The notes below the pieces were generated by a model. The model was not told where the DNA came from and ran no database searches. It worked only from the letters and a program-made list of their open reading frames with translations. This document shows, piece by piece, positions 15,822 to 25,241 of a DNA stretch of 64,000 nt. The DNA lies in the NCBI RefSeq assembly GCF_047263945.1, contig NZ_JBLAVB010000002.1, positions 248,001 through 312,000 of the forward strand. The letters run 5' to 3'. Numbering within the stretch: position 1 is the stretch's first letter; each line of letters starts with the position of its first letter. Source of the stretch: Rhodospirillum sp047263945 (GTDB lineage Bacteria; Pseudomonadota; Alphaproteobacteria; Rhodospirillales; Rhodospirillaceae). The position numbers and the translations under genes are program-made.

Positions 15822-18800
15822 TGGAGCGCCGATCAGAGTCCTCCCCAGAAAAAAGGGTGACGTTTCCAACTCCTTCTCCAGGTCATCGGAACCGTTGGTC
15901 TTGCTGGCCCCATCCCCTTCCGGCACTCCGAAAAAAGACGCTTGGAATTCTTCTGATTGTTGGCTTGTTGGTCCTGATTCTGGTCTGTGTCACCTGGATC
16001 CTCGTCAAGGAGCGAGAGTCGGACCTGCGGGACGCACATCTCCGGCTAACGGAAGAAGCTGTAGAACTGGCCCATGTTCTGGACGCAACCCTCTCTGGCG
16101 CTGGTGCTATCGCACGACAAGTGGCCCTGGATACTGGTGCAACCCTGGCCCTGGGAAAGGATCCGGATGCGGATCGTTTCAAAACCCGGTTGGCACCGTT
16201 TGTCGCTGACGTCCCAGGGCTGGTTGGCATCGCCGCCCATAGCCAATCCGGTCGCCTTCTGGCCCAAGTGATCAAAGGCCCCCTTCCCGAACACCCTTTT
16301 GCCCCCCCTTCGGAACCGGAAAGCTGGTCCAAGACCCCGGAATCCATCCAGTACCAGATCCTTGGCAGCGGCCCGTCCCTGCTTCGCCCATCCCTGCTTC
16401 GCCCATCCCTGCTTCGCCCATCCCTGCTTCGCTTGGTCAGCCCCATGACCGGAGACACAGGCGCCCCCCTGGGAACAGTCTCGATTCTGATCGACATCGA
16501 TGCCTTGCTAACCCTTCAGAGTAATCCCAAGCTTTGTCGGCAATTCTATGTCAACGATGCCATCTTGGCATCCCAGGGCGCCTGTTCCAAACCTTCCGGC
16601 ACGACCGTCTCGGATAGCGACACCTTGGTCAGCACCTCCCGCGTTGAGTCCTCTGGCACCCTGACGATCGCTCTCTCCATGTCCCGGGACGCGGCTTTGA
16701 AACACTGGACGCATACCGTCTGGATCTCATTGGTCGGATTTGGAGGATTCGCCCTATTTCTGGCAGTCGCCCTGATCACCATCCTTCGAAAGGTCGCCCA
16801 TCGGATCGACGTACAGGAGCGTAAGGACCGGGACAATGCCCAACTCGCCGCCGCCCTTACGGCCTCGGGCCTGGGAACCTGGGCCTGGAGGTCCTCGGAA
16901 GGCACTGGGGAAATGAGCGGCGGAGGCCTGGAAGATGAAATCTTGGACGGCACAAATTGGCTCGATCGGATTTTGCCCCGGGATCGGCTTGCTCTAATGG
17001 CAGCACTGGAAGCCCAGGAACGGGGCCTGGCCACACCGCTGGACATCCAAGTGCGGTGCGCCTTCAAGGACGGATCCATCCGTTGGCTCCGCTTCCGAGG
17101 TCGCCTTATTCCAACGGGACAACACGGGTCAACAGGACAAGATGGGGAACACCCCCCCTATGTCGCCGGTCTTTGGGCCGATGTGACAGACCAGAGCCAA
17201 GTCGCCATGGAACGCCTCCGCCTGGCCACGGCGGTGGAGAAAGGTCCTGTCGCGGTGATGATGACCGATGCGGAAGGACGCATCGACTATGTGAATCACA
17301 AATTCCAGGACGTAATGGGCTACACTCCGTCGGATGTTCTTGGTCAATACCCTGAGATGATCGGCTCCGGATTAACGGATCCTTCGGTCATCACGGACCT
17401 CTGGTCACGGGTTTCCCAAGGACGGGACTGGTCCGGCGAGATCATCAACCGTCACAAGAATGGTCATCTCGCTTGGCATCTCGTCTCCATTTCCCCAATC
17501 CAGTCCGATGATGCCGTTATCGGCTATGTCGCCGTGTATGAAGATATTTCCGAACGGAAACGCCTTCAGGAAGACCTGAACATGCAGGTTTCCATGATGC
17601 GGGCAGTCCTGGACATTTCGCCCAACGGGATCTTGGTCGCAGACCTGCAGGGTCGTCCCCGCATGATCAATCTGCGCCTGAGGCGGCTGTGGGGGTTGGA
17701 TCCGGATGTTCTCGAAACGGAGGAACCGGGTTTCCTGTTCGAGACCATGGCCAAAAAAGTCGCCGAACCCCAGACCTTCCTGGAAGTCATCAACAGCCTG
17801 AACGAAGCCCCCCGCGAGCCGGAAGTGGGGCTGGAGATCATGTTCCGAGACGGACGAGTCATTGAACGCCATTCCCTAGCCGTGGAGGACGACACGGGCA
17901 CCCCCTGGGGCCGGGTCTGGTTTTTCCGGGAAGTAACCGAGCAAAAACGCGTGGAAAGGGCCCTGTCCGATCAGTTGGAATTCCAGCATACCCTGCTCGA
18001 TACCCTTCCCAGTCCCGTCTTTCACATGGACCGCCAGGAACGCTTCCTTGGGTGTAATCGTGCTTTTGGAACGCTGGTGAGCCGGTCGCCAGAAGCGGTC
18101 TTCGGCGCCACGGCAGATGAGCTTTTTTCCCAGGAACGGGCACGCCGCCTGACGGAAGGAAACCGGGACCTTCTCACCAACGGAGGCATGGACATCCGCG
18201 AAATCACGTTAATGGATTCCGAGGGCGTCTTCCGCGACATGGCCATGTCAAAGGCAGCGTTTACCGACGCCCAAGGCCAAGTCAATGGCTTGGTTGGCAT
18301 TTTGACCGACGTGAGCAACCTGAAAAAAGCAACGGATGAACTGCGCCGCTCGAACCAGGACCTGGAACAGTTCGCCTATGTGGCCTCCCATGACTTGCAG
18401 GAACCTCTGCGCATGGTCTCAAGCTACCTTGGCCTTTTGAAACGACGCTACGCCGACCATCTGGACGACGACGCCGTTGAATTCATCGGCTATGCCGTGG
18501 ATGGGGCCCATCGCATGCAGGACCTGATCCAAGACCTGTTGCATTTCTCACGCATCGACACCCGAGGCAACCCCCTGGAGCCGACGTCCACTCGCCTATG
18601 CCTGGACATGGCCATGAATAATCTGCGCGTTTCCTTCGAAGAAGCCAACGCACAATTGGTCTGCCTGCCCTTACCCATGGTCATGGCCGATGATGCACAG
18701 ATTACGAGCCTGTTTCAGAATCTCCTAAGCAACGCTGTAAAATACCGGGCTCCGGACCGCACTCCGGATATCCGGATCCAAGTCACCCAGGATGGGGACT

Positions 18801-19060
18801 ATTGGCGCTTTGCTGTCAGCGACAACGGTATCGGCATCGCTCCCCAATTTGCCGACAAGGTCTTCATGATTTTCCAGCGTCTCCAAACCCGCGATCGCTA
18901 TCCGGGAACCGGAATCGGGCTGGCCGTCGTGAAGAAAATCGTCGAGCGACACGGCGGTCGCGTCTGGCTGGAGGGAGAGGAAGGCGTTGGCACGACCTTT
19001 TATTTTACCCTCCGAGCCATCCCCGAGGAACTGGCCGTTTTCAAAGAAAACTTGGCCTAG
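15818..19060 (+). CDS. Membrane sensor histidine kinase with multiple PAS domains
   Basis: 1080 residues. TM1 is near residues 43-65 (GILLIVGLLVLILVCVTWILV), a periplasmic sensor of about 220 residues follows, and TM2 is near residues 300-325. The cytoplasmic part carries about four PAS/PAC units (for example MMTDAEGRIDYVNHKFQDVMGYTP and VLDISPNGILVADLQG). The dimerisation domain has FAYVASHDLQEPLRMVSSY with the phospho-His near residue 857. The ATPase domain has NAVKYRAPDRTPD, VSDNGIGIAP and GTGIGLAVVKKIVERHGG. The SHDLQEPL type is common among phytochrome-related kinases. It is coupled to the upstream receiver by ATGA. The periplasmic domain contains a tandem PSLLR repeat. The stop codon TAG lies at the start of a family 2 palindrome. 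Confidence 0.9.
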   Translation: MMERRSESSPEKRVTFPTPSPGHRNRWSCWPHPLPALRKKTLGILLIVGLLVLILVCVTWILVKERESDLRDAHLRLTEEAVELAHVLDATLSGAGAIARQVALDTGATLALGKDPDADRFKTRLAPFVADVPGLVGIAAHSQSGRLLAQVIKGPLPEHPFAPPSEPESWSKTPESIQYQILGSGPSLLRPSLLRPSLLRPSLLRLVSPMTGDTGAPLGTVSILIDIDALLTLQSNPKLCRQFYVNDAILASQGACSKPSGTTVSDSDTLVSTSRVESSGTLTIALSMSRDAALKHWTHTVWISLVGFGGFALFLAVALITILRKVAHRIDVQERKDRDNAQLAAALTASGLGTWAWRSSEGTGEMSGGGLEDEILDGTNWLDRILPRDRLALMAALEAQERGLATPLDIQVRCAFKDGSIRWLRFRGRLIPTGQHGSTGQDGEHPPYVAGLWADVTDQSQVAMERLRLATAVEKGPVAVMMTDAEGRIDYVNHKFQDVMGYTPSDVLGQYPEMIGSGLTDPSVITDLWSRVSQGRDWSGEIINRHKNGHLAWHLVSISPIQSDDAVIGYVAVYEDISERKRLQEDLNMQVSMMRAVLDISPNGILVADLQGRPRMINLRLRRLWGLDPDVLETEEPGFLFETMAKKVAEPQTFLEVINSLNEAPREPEVGLEIMFRDGRVIERHSLAVEDDTGTPWGRVWFFREVTEQKRVERALSDQLEFQHTLLDTLPSPVFHMDRQERFLGCNRAFGTLVSRSPEAVFGATADELFSQERARRLTEGNRDLLTNGGMDIREITLMDSEGVFRDMAMSKAAFTDAQGQVNGLVGILTDVSNLKKATDELRRSNQDLEQFAYVASHDLQEPLRMVSSYLGLLKRRYADHLDDDAVEFIGYAVDGAHRMQDLIQDLLHFSRIDTRGNPLEPTSTRLCLDMAMNNLRVSFEEANAQLVCLPLPMVMADDAQITSLFQNLLSNAVKYRAPDRTPDIRIQVTQDGDYWRFAVSDNGIGIAPQFADKVFMIFQRLQTRDRYPGTGIGLAVVKKIVERHGGRVWLEGEEGVGTTFYFTLRAIPEELAVFKENLA
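16375..16432 (+). repeat. 15-bp tandem repeat inside the sensor kinase gene
   Basis: Four near-identical 15-base units (TCCCTGCTTCGCCCA) in frame, encoding PSLLR four times in the periplasmic sensor domain near residues 186-205. Exact repetition at the DNA level suggests recent slippage. Confidence 0.9.
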
Positions 19061-19080
19061 AGTGCTCCGAGATCAAGTCT
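19058..19080. repeat. Family 2 palindrome, half copy 3
   Basis: TAGAGTGCTCCGAGATCAAG, only one arm. Its first three bases are the stop codon of the upstream kinase. The family 1 element C starts directly after it. Confidence 0.8.
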
Positions 19081-19082
19081 CA

Positions 19083-19237
19083 CGGTACACGACAGGGGGG
19101 CTTTGCTCCGTCCCCCACTGGGGCCAAAAGGCCCCAGACCCCAAGCATTTACTGGCCAAAAGGCCCCAGACCCCAGGCCAAAATAAATGGGGCCTTGGGC
19201 AATCGCCCAAAAAAATATAAGACACTGTCGTGTATCG
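19083..19237. repeat. Family 1 inverted-repeat element, complete copy C
   Basis: The cleanest copy: left end CGGTACACGACAG (19083-19095), right end CTGTCGTGTATCG (19225-19237), whose complement CGATACACGACAG differs at one of 13 positions. The interior has CTTTGCTCCG, GGGGCC hairpins duplicated around 19120-19170, GGGCAATCGCCC and AAAAAAATATAAGACA. There is no reading frame with protein features. The rest of the gap, 19238-19543, shows nothing else I can name. Confidence 0.85.
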
Positions 19238-19576
19238 TAGTCAGCTCTGACAAGACCCTGCCCCAAACGGGGTGTCTTTGATTCCGCCTCCAGCCAAGAG
19301 GACACTATTCGGCTTTCTCTACGCGACCACACAAGGAGCCAACACCATAGGCTTGGGCTTAACCCGGCACAACAACTTATAGTTAGGTTTGTAAACTCCC
19401 CGCAATCCCTTGCCTGAATCAATGCATTAGACTACCCTTGCATGACCTGAACTTAAGAGTGGGACAAAGAATACTTTTTGCGGTACGATATACTGTATCG
19501 GTTTCAAAACACCCATCACACCGACCCCAGAAACGGGTGGTGAATGTTCCTCCTCACTTTCAGAAGGAGTAAGGCC

Positions 19577-22009
19577 TTGCGTCTCGGCATTCGCATTCCT
19601 CTGTTGATCGTCGGGCTTGGCCTTATTGCCCTCATTGGACAAGCCACGTTGTCCTATCTCCGTGCCCGCGACGCGCTGATCGTAGAAACACAAAACAAGC
19701 TCTCCGCAGTCCTAGATTCGCGCGCTGCCGAATTAACCCAGTACTTCAAGGCCATTGAAGAAGATTTGACGGTCCTGGCAGCCGGACCAGCTACCCGAAT
19801 GGCCCTGAACGACCTCATCGCCGGATGGAATGCCCTGGGTTCCGACCAGACCGCACAGCTACAAAAGCTGTACATCACCGATAATCCCAACCCCACCGGC
19901 CATAAGGATGAGCTCGACGCAGCTTCCGATGGATCAGCCTACAGCACTGCCCACCGCCAGTGGCACTCCTGGTTCCGGAACCTTCTCCGAGCCCGGGGCT
20001 ACTACGATATCTTCCTGTTCGACCCCAAGGGCAACCTCGTCTACACGGTCTTCAAGGAGTTGGACTACGCCACCAACCTGGTCAATGGCAAATGGGCCGA
20101 TTCAGAGCTGGGAAAGGCCTTCCGCGCAGCCCGGGACACCCCCAAACCCGGCAAGGTTGCGTTCTTCGACTTCGCCGCCTATGCCCCCAGCCATGGCACC
20201 CCGGCCAGTTTCATGTCCACGCCCATTGTCGATCCAAAGACCGGAACCCTTCTGGGAGTCCTCGCCTTCCAGATGCCCGTGGAGCGAATCGACCACCTGA
20301 TGCAGCAACATATGGGCCTTGGGAAGACGGGTGAAATCTATGTGGTGGGCAAAGACAAGACCATGCGCTCCGACAGTCGATTCTCCAAGGAAAGCACGAT
20401 CCTCAGCCAGACCGTCGACACACCTCAAGTCACAGCAGCCCTGTCCGGAGAGCGTGTCCAAGGACTCTTCACAGACTATTTGGGTGACCCTGTGGCAGCG
20501 ACAGCCATGCCCATCGATATCGATGGCGTCCGCTGGGCTTTGGTCGCCGAACAGAACGAAGGGGAAATGCTCGCCCCCACCCGCGCTTTAACCAAGTCCA
20601 TCCTCCTCGTCACGGCCATTTCTGCCGTTCTCCTGTTCCTGGTCGGCTTTCTATTCTCCCGCTCTCTGACCCGTCCCATCCTCGCTTTGACCGCCGTCAT
20701 GGGACATTTGAAAGCCGAGAAGTACGACGTCATGGTTCCCGGTCAAACCCGGCCGGACGAACTGGGAGAAATCGCCAAGGCTGTCGATGTCTTGCGACAG
20801 TCAGGGGCTGAAGCCGCCCAGCTCCGCGAACAACAGGAATTAAACCGACAAGCCGCCGAGGAGCAAAAAACGGCCGCCCTACGCGCCATGGCCGAAACGG
20901 TGGAGCAGGAAACCCGAAATGCGGTCGACGCCGTTGCCGACCGAAGCGAAAACATGGCCAAAACGGCCAACGTCATGGCAGACAGTGCAACAGAGGTGGC
21001 GGAAAACGCCTCAGCCGTCGCTGCCGCTGCGGAGGAAGCCCTCGCCAACGCCCAAGCCGTCGCCTCAGCGACCGAGGAAATGACCGCCTCCATCCACGAG
21101 ATCTCCAGCCAAGTGACCCGGGCAACCGATATCACGGCCAAGGCAGTCGATGCTGGAGACAGGACAAAACGGACCATCACCGAACTGAATAACACCGTGG
21201 AACGGATCGGCGAAGTCGCCAATCTGATCAGCGACATCGCCAGCCAGACCAACCTACTGGCGCTGAATGCCACGATTGAGGCCGCCCGGGCAGGCGAGGC
21301 CGGCAAAGGTTTTGCTGTCGTGGCAGGAGAAGTCAAAAACTTGGCCAACCAGACGGCACGCTCCACCGAAGAGATCACCCGGCGCATCACGGATATTCAA
21401 AACGCGACCCAGTCCGCCACCCTGGCCGTGGATGACATCAGCGCCACCATCCATGACATGGACCACGTGTCCGAAACCATCGCCGCAGCCATGGAGGAAC
21501 AGGGCGCAGCAACCCGGGAAATCGCCCGCAACGTCAGTCAAACTGCGGAGTCGTCGCGAGAGGTTACGTCACGCATCACCGAGGTCTCGGACAATGCCCG
21601 GGCCAATGGTGACAGGGCCACGGTCATGCGCCAGGGCTCCTCAGACGTGGCCACATCCATCAACGAACTGCGAAAGACCCTGATCTCGGTCGTCCGCACC
21701 AGCACCAAGGACGTGGACCGGCGCAAGGCCCAGCGGTTCCATATCAATGTCACCTGCTCCCTGGATGCCTCCTCCAAAGTCATCCCTTGCATGCTGGAAG
21801 ACATCAGCCTGGGCGGCGCAAGACTGACGCAAGTCTCCGAAGCCATATCTCAGGGAAGCACCATCACCATCCATTTGCCAAACGGCGCCAAGCCTAAGGG
21901 AGCCGTGATCGAGCAAACCAAGGATTATCTCAGAGTGCAGTTCAACGACGGCGAACTAACCCAAGCGGCCCTGACCAGCCTGACGGAATCGCTTCAAACC
22001 AACCGGTAA
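19577..22009 (+). CDS. Methyl-accepting chemotaxis protein with C-terminal PilZ domain
   Basis: About 810 residues. I prefer the TTG at 19577, eight bases after AGAAGGAGT, over the ATG at 19544, which lacks a clear site. TM1 is at the N-terminus (IPLLIVGLGLIALIGQATLSY), followed by a large double-Cache-like periplasmic sensor with GYYDIFLFDPKGNLVYTV. TM2 (ILLVTAISAVLLFLVGFLF) is followed by HAMP. The signalling tip reads IASQTNLLALNATIEAARAGEAGKGFAVVAGEVKNLANQTARSTEEI in the usual place. From about residue 713 a PilZ domain follows: DRRKAQRFHINV (RxxxR) and LEDISLGGARL (D/NxSxxG), the residues that bind cyclic di-GMP. Azospirillum Tlp1 is a precedent. It should couple chemotaxis to c-di-GMP. 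Confidence 0.93.
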   Translation: MRLGIRIPLLIVGLGLIALIGQATLSYLRARDALIVETQNKLSAVLDSRAAELTQYFKAIEEDLTVLAAGPATRMALNDLIAGWNALGSDQTAQLQKLYITDNPNPTGHKDELDAASDGSAYSTAHRQWHSWFRNLLRARGYYDIFLFDPKGNLVYTVFKELDYATNLVNGKWADSELGKAFRAARDTPKPGKVAFFDFAAYAPSHGTPASFMSTPIVDPKTGTLLGVLAFQMPVERIDHLMQQHMGLGKTGEIYVVGKDKTMRSDSRFSKESTILSQTVDTPQVTAALSGERVQGLFTDYLGDPVAATAMPIDIDGVRWALVAEQNEGEMLAPTRALTKSILLVTAISAVLLFLVGFLFSRSLTRPILALTAVMGHLKAEKYDVMVPGQTRPDELGEIAKAVDVLRQSGAEAAQLREQQELNRQAAEEQKTAALRAMAETVEQETRNAVDAVADRSENMAKTANVMADSATEVAENASAVAAAAEEALANAQAVASATEEMTASIHEISSQVTRATDITAKAVDAGDRTKRTITELNNTVERIGEVANLISDIASQTNLLALNATIEAARAGEAGKGFAVVAGEVKNLANQTARSTEEITRRITDIQNATQSATLAVDDISATIHDMDHVSETIAAAMEEQGAATREIARNVSQTAESSREVTSRITEVSDNARANGDRATVMRQGSSDVATSINELRKTLISVVRTSTKDVDRRKAQRFHINVTCSLDASSKVIPCMLEDISLGGARLTQVSEAISQGSTITIHLPNGAKPKGAVIEQTKDYLRVQFNDGELTQAALTSLTESLQTNR

Positions 22010-22020
22010 AGGGTCTTCAA

Positions 22021-22103
22021 CAGACGCCCATGGGAACGGCATGGGCGTCTGCATCCCCCGTCCATTGACGGGGGCATAACTCTTGCCCGTCAGTGGACGG
22101 GCA
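22021..22103. terminator. Three consecutive hairpins at a convergent gene end
   Basis: CAGACGCCCATG/CATGGGCGTCTG (22021-22051), CCCCCGTC/GACGGGGG (22055-22074) and TGCCCGTC/GACGGGCA (22084-22103), each a perfect stem. None has a strong T run. They lie between the chemoreceptor and the leftward DUF1150 gene, and the third covers its stop codon. Confidence 0.6.
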
Positions 22104-22386
22104 TGGGCCTCATGTCATGCTGGACGATGGCTGCATTCGCCAATTCCAGGCTGGGCGCCCACCCAATACGCGCGCCATTGGCGGCGTGGATGGTGAATCC
22201 ATCTGCCGGGCCATCATGGTCCAGAACGGAATGCCGAGCGTAGGCGATGGCGTTCAGGCCCAACACGGCCAATTCTTCGGGGTTGATAGACAGTATTTGG
22301 CCATCATCCTGATGGGACCCTGCCTGATCAGCTCCCGTTTGCGTGGCCTGTATTTGATGGGCTGGTGTCGTCTTGACGGCTGTCAT
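22090..22386 (-). CDS. DUF1150 family protein
   Basis: 98 residues from the ATG at 22386, with CGGGAG about nine bases upstream; a longer in-frame start at 22464 is less likely. The conserved core is NPEELAVLGLNAIAYARHSVLD, FTIHAANGARIGWAPSLELANAAIVQHDMRPMPVH, which matches the alphaproteobacterial DUF1150 pattern. Members are regularly found downstream of an hsp20 gene, as here (86-base gap), so a role in heat or proteotoxic stress is suggested by context. No function is established. The stop codon lies within a hairpin shared with the convergent chemoreceptor gene end. Confidence 0.85.
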   Translation of the reverse strand: MTAVKTTPAHQIQATQTGADQAGSHQDDGQILSINPEELAVLGLNAIAYARHSVLDHDGPADGFTIHAANGARIGWAPSLELANAAIVQHDMRPMPVH

Positions 22387-22472
22387 GGTGACAATCTCCC
22401 GTTTTCCTCTCACGCGACCCCATATGGGCATCGCTCCAATCATCTTACCACCAATCCGATGCACGAATCGGA

Positions 22473-22958
22473 TCAGGAATTCTCGTCATCCCGAGCCAAG
22501 GCGGAGACATCAATGGCACGCGACGGCGCCCCCTTGACGGTCTCACCCTTGGCATCGATGGGAATATGACGCACTTTGGTTTCCGGAATCGGCCGTTCCA
22601 GATCGACATGCAAAAGCCCGTTTTCCAGGCTCGCCCCGGATATTTCTATCCCCTCGGCGAGGACGAAGGCGCGCTGGAACTGGCGCGACGCTATACCCCG
22701 GTGCAGATAAATGCGTTCGCAATCGTCGTTCTGGCGCTTGCCACGAATGACAAGCTGATTGTCCTCCACGGCCACGGACAAGTCCGTTTCAGCGAATCCG
22801 GCGACGGCCAGGGTGATCCTGAGGCCAATTTCGCTGGTCTGCTCGATATTATAGGGGGGATAGCCCTCGGCCTGGTTCTTGGACACCCGGTCGAGCACAC
22901 GCTCGAAATGGTCGAACCCCAGCAAAAGCGGGCTATTGAATACGGATACTCTGGTCAC
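22473..22958 (-). CDS. Hsp20 / alpha-crystallin small heat-shock protein, IbpA type
   Basis: 161 residues from a GTG at 22958, preceded by GAGGAGG at a good distance. The longer reading frame upstream has no family support. The first residues, RVSVFNSPLLLGFDHFERVLDRV, followed by GYPPYNIEQTSEIGLRITLAVAGF, are characteristic of the alphaproteobacterial IbpA branch. The alpha-crystallin domain includes VEDNQLVIRGKRQ, YLHRGIASRQFQRAFVL and LENGLLHVDLERPIPE. The I-x-I-type tail is present in part (HIPIDAK). These proteins hold unfolding proteins in oligomers for DnaK and ClpB. It forms an operon with the DUF1150 gene and diverges from the hybrid kinase. Confidence 0.92.
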   Translation of the reverse strand: MTRVSVFNSPLLLGFDHFERVLDRVSKNQAEGYPPYNIEQTSEIGLRITLAVAGFAETDLSVAVEDNQLVIRGKRQNDDCERIYLHRGIASRQFQRAFVLAEGIEISGASLENGLLHVDLERPIPETKVRHIPIDAKGETVKGAPSRAIDVSALARDDENS

Positions 22959-23214
22959 CTGCGTCCTCCTCAATGGTAGAAACCCAATGCGGCGCAAGGC
23001 CATTTGGGTCTGGAGCGAGTCCACATGGGGCCCGTTTCCGGCGCCCATGAAGTGGACCGGCCCCAGAAGGGGCACCGGTCCATACCCATATTTCGGGAGT
23101 CCAACCGCCGCCGTCAAGCGATGGCGACGCCAGGCAATGACGATCCCCCACCCCCCGGTGTACAAGAAAAGACCTCCGGACCAAGCCGAGCCTCCCAAAA
23201 AAACTGAGATCCAA

Positions 23215-25158
23215 ATGACCCTGGACAGCCGAACCATTCTTCACGTCATTCTGGACAGTCTGGATGACGACATCACCCTGGTGGACCTGAAGGGCCGCAT
23301 CCTGGCCACTGGCAGCGCATGTGCGAAACGCCTGGGTGTGTGCCATCCCAAGGACGCCATCGGCATGGATGCCTTTGCCGCCCACGCTCCCGCCGTGGCC
23401 GAAGGACGCCGCGCCGCCCTCGCCAGGGTTGCCAGTTGCGGCATCGCCGAGGTGATCGAGGACCAGGAAGATGGCCAGTGGTGGTCCGTCCGTCTGGCGC
23501 CCGTGACAGGTTCCTGGCACACCATCGAAGGCGTCGTCATCCGCGCTAGGGAAATATCGGAAACCCGCAGTCTCGCCCTGGCCCTCAGGGATAGCGAGGA
23601 ACGGTTCCGTGGCACCTTTGACGCCGCCGGCCATGGCATGGCACTGGTGGAGCTGGATGGACGCTTCCGCATGGTCAATCCGGTCCTGCGCGACCTTCTG
23701 GGCCTGTCCGAAAAGACCCCCGGCGACCTGCCCTCCAGGGTCTTTCCCGGAGATATCAAAATTGCCCTGGACCTCGTCCGCCGCCTGGGCAACGGCCAGG
23801 AAACCTCGGTCACCGTCCGCATGCGGTTCGTCGGCGCCGATGGGAACACGATCTGGGCCTCGGTCAGCGCCGCCCTACAAAGCCCCCTGGTGGGAGAACG
23901 GCCCTATGTGGTCATGCACCTACGTGACATCACCCAAGAACATCTGGCCGAACATCGCCTGAGGGAGGCCAAGGAGGAGGCAGACCGAGCCAGCCGAGCC
24001 AAGACCCGCTTCCTTGCGGCGGCCAGCCACGATTTGCGTCAACCCCTCCAGGCCCTCAACATGTTCGTCTCCGTCCTCGCCGCCCGGGAAGAGAATCCCC
24101 GCAAGCGCGAGATCGTCACCAAGATCGAGAAGACCGCAGAGGCCCTGACGGGTCTGCTGAACACCCTGTTGGACATTTCCAAACTCGACGCCGGGTTGAT
24201 GCGGCGGGAACCCCGGGACATTTCCTTAGCCCCCCTGCTCTCGCGCCTCGCCGACGAATTCCACCCTGTGGCCGCCGCCAAGGGTTTGAGCTTCAGCCAT
24301 GTCAGCACCTCGGCCAAGGCCCATGCGGATCCTGCCCTGGTGGAAATCATCTTGCGGAATTTTCTGGGGAATGCCCTGCGGTATACGCCCCAAGGTCGTG
24401 TCCTCTTAGGCATCCGCCACCGGTCCGGAAGACTGGTGGAAATCCAGGTGATCGACACCGGGTCCGGCATCCCCGAGGAGCAGCACAGCCTGATTTTCGA
24501 GGATTTCCACCAAGTGGAAAACCCCACCCGCGAGAAAGGTGAAGGGCTGGGTTTGGGATTGGCCATCGTTAAACGGGTGGCAACCTTGTTGGATGCCCAA
24601 ATTACCTTGGCCTCAATCCCTGGAAAAGGATCTCGGTTCGGCCTTGTGCTATCCCCACCCCAAGGAGTGCTGGCGGGATATGGAACCGGGGGCCTTCGGT
24701 CAGCTGAACCGGAAGCGGCCCAGGGGTTGACCGTGCTGCTGATCGATGACGAACCGGCGATTCTGGATGGCTTGACCCTGGTCCTGGAGGGTTGGGAGTG
24801 CGAGGTTTTGGCCTTCGATGACCTTGAAGGTCTGCGAGAAGGCCTGGAGTCCGGCGGCTTCGAGGCGCCACCGGATGTAATCATCGCCGACTACCGCCTG
24901 GGAGAGCAAGAAACCGGGGTGGACGCTGTGACCCTGGTCCGCACCCATTTCGCCCTGCCCGTTCCTGCCCTGTTGCTGACCGGCGACACCGCGCCCCAGC
25001 GCTTGCGAGAAGCGGACGCCAGCGGCCTCCCCCTCCTGCACAAGCCAGTCAAACCGGAGGTTCTGCGCGGCGCCATAGCCGACCTGTTGGCCGGTGGGTT
25101 GACCCTGGAGGACACGGCACCGGAGACGGTCGTCCCCGGCAGCACACTTTTGTTGTAG
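23215..25158 (+). CDS. Cytoplasmic hybrid histidine kinase (PAS-PAS-HisKA-HATPase-REC)
   Basis: 647 residues from the ATG at 23215. The frame is open further upstream but that part overlaps the hsp20 promoter and start. There is no membrane segment. PAS 1 begins ILHVILDSLDDDITLVDLKG, PAS 2 near residue 125 (FRGTFDAAGHGMALVELDG). The kinase core has AASHDLRQPLQALNMFVS (His near residue 272) and GLGLGLAIVKRVATLL. A receiver spans about residues 505-640 with LLIDDEPAILDG, VIIADYRLG (Asp), LLLTGDTA and LLHKPVKP. The SHDLRQPLQAL type with a C-terminal receiver resembles the NahK/RcsC-like kinases that feed phosphorelays. Its partner Hpt protein is not nearby. Confidence 0.9.
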   Translation: MTLDSRTILHVILDSLDDDITLVDLKGRILATGSACAKRLGVCHPKDAIGMDAFAAHAPAVAEGRRAALARVASCGIAEVIEDQEDGQWWSVRLAPVTGSWHTIEGVVIRAREISETRSLALALRDSEERFRGTFDAAGHGMALVELDGRFRMVNPVLRDLLGLSEKTPGDLPSRVFPGDIKIALDLVRRLGNGQETSVTVRMRFVGADGNTIWASVSAALQSPLVGERPYVVMHLRDITQEHLAEHRLREAKEEADRASRAKTRFLAAASHDLRQPLQALNMFVSVLAAREENPRKREIVTKIEKTAEALTGLLNTLLDISKLDAGLMRREPRDISLAPLLSRLADEFHPVAAAKGLSFSHVSTSAKAHADPALVEIILRNFLGNALRYTPQGRVLLGIRHRSGRLVEIQVIDTGSGIPEEQHSLIFEDFHQVENPTREKGEGLGLGLAIVKRVATLLDAQITLASIPGKGSRFGLVLSPPQGVLAGYGTGGLRSAEPEAAQGLTVLLIDDEPAILDGLTLVLEGWECEVLAFDDLEGLREGLESGGFEAPPDVIIADYRLGEQETGVDAVTLVRTHFALPVPALLLTGDTAPQRLREADASGLPLLHKPVKPEVLRGAIADLLAGGLTLEDTAPETVVPGSTLLL

Positions 25159-25166
25159 CAATTGGT

Positions 25167-25215
25167 GAGAGTCAAACGGGATCAGTTTGAATCAAACTGG
25201 CCCCGTCTGACTCTC
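25167..25215. repeat. Family 3 convergent-end hairpin, copy 2
   Basis: GAGAGTCAAACGGG pairs with CCCGTCTGACTCTC (one mismatch), with inner stem CAGTTTG/CAAACTG. It lies between the convergent hybrid kinase and NmrA genes. The following ATTCTATAAG and the start of a family 2 arm match the copy at 11335-11410. Confidence 0.8.
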
Positions 25216-25226
25216 ATTCTATAAGT

Positions 25227-25241
25227 TTAGAGTATCTTCGA
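25227..25241. repeat. Family 2 palindrome, arm fragment, supplying the nmrA-type gene stop codon
   Basis: TTAGAGTATCTTCGA matches the left arm of the copy at 11396. Its first three bases are the TAA stop of the leftward gene, and the last four residues (SKIL) of that protein are encoded by the repeat. Confidence 0.75.

Noticed and set aside
19057..19422. Small reading frames inside family 1 repeats (also near 3280, 31916, 42454, 59661)
   Set aside because: They share peptides only because the repeats are homologous; none has a plausible start site or conserved length.
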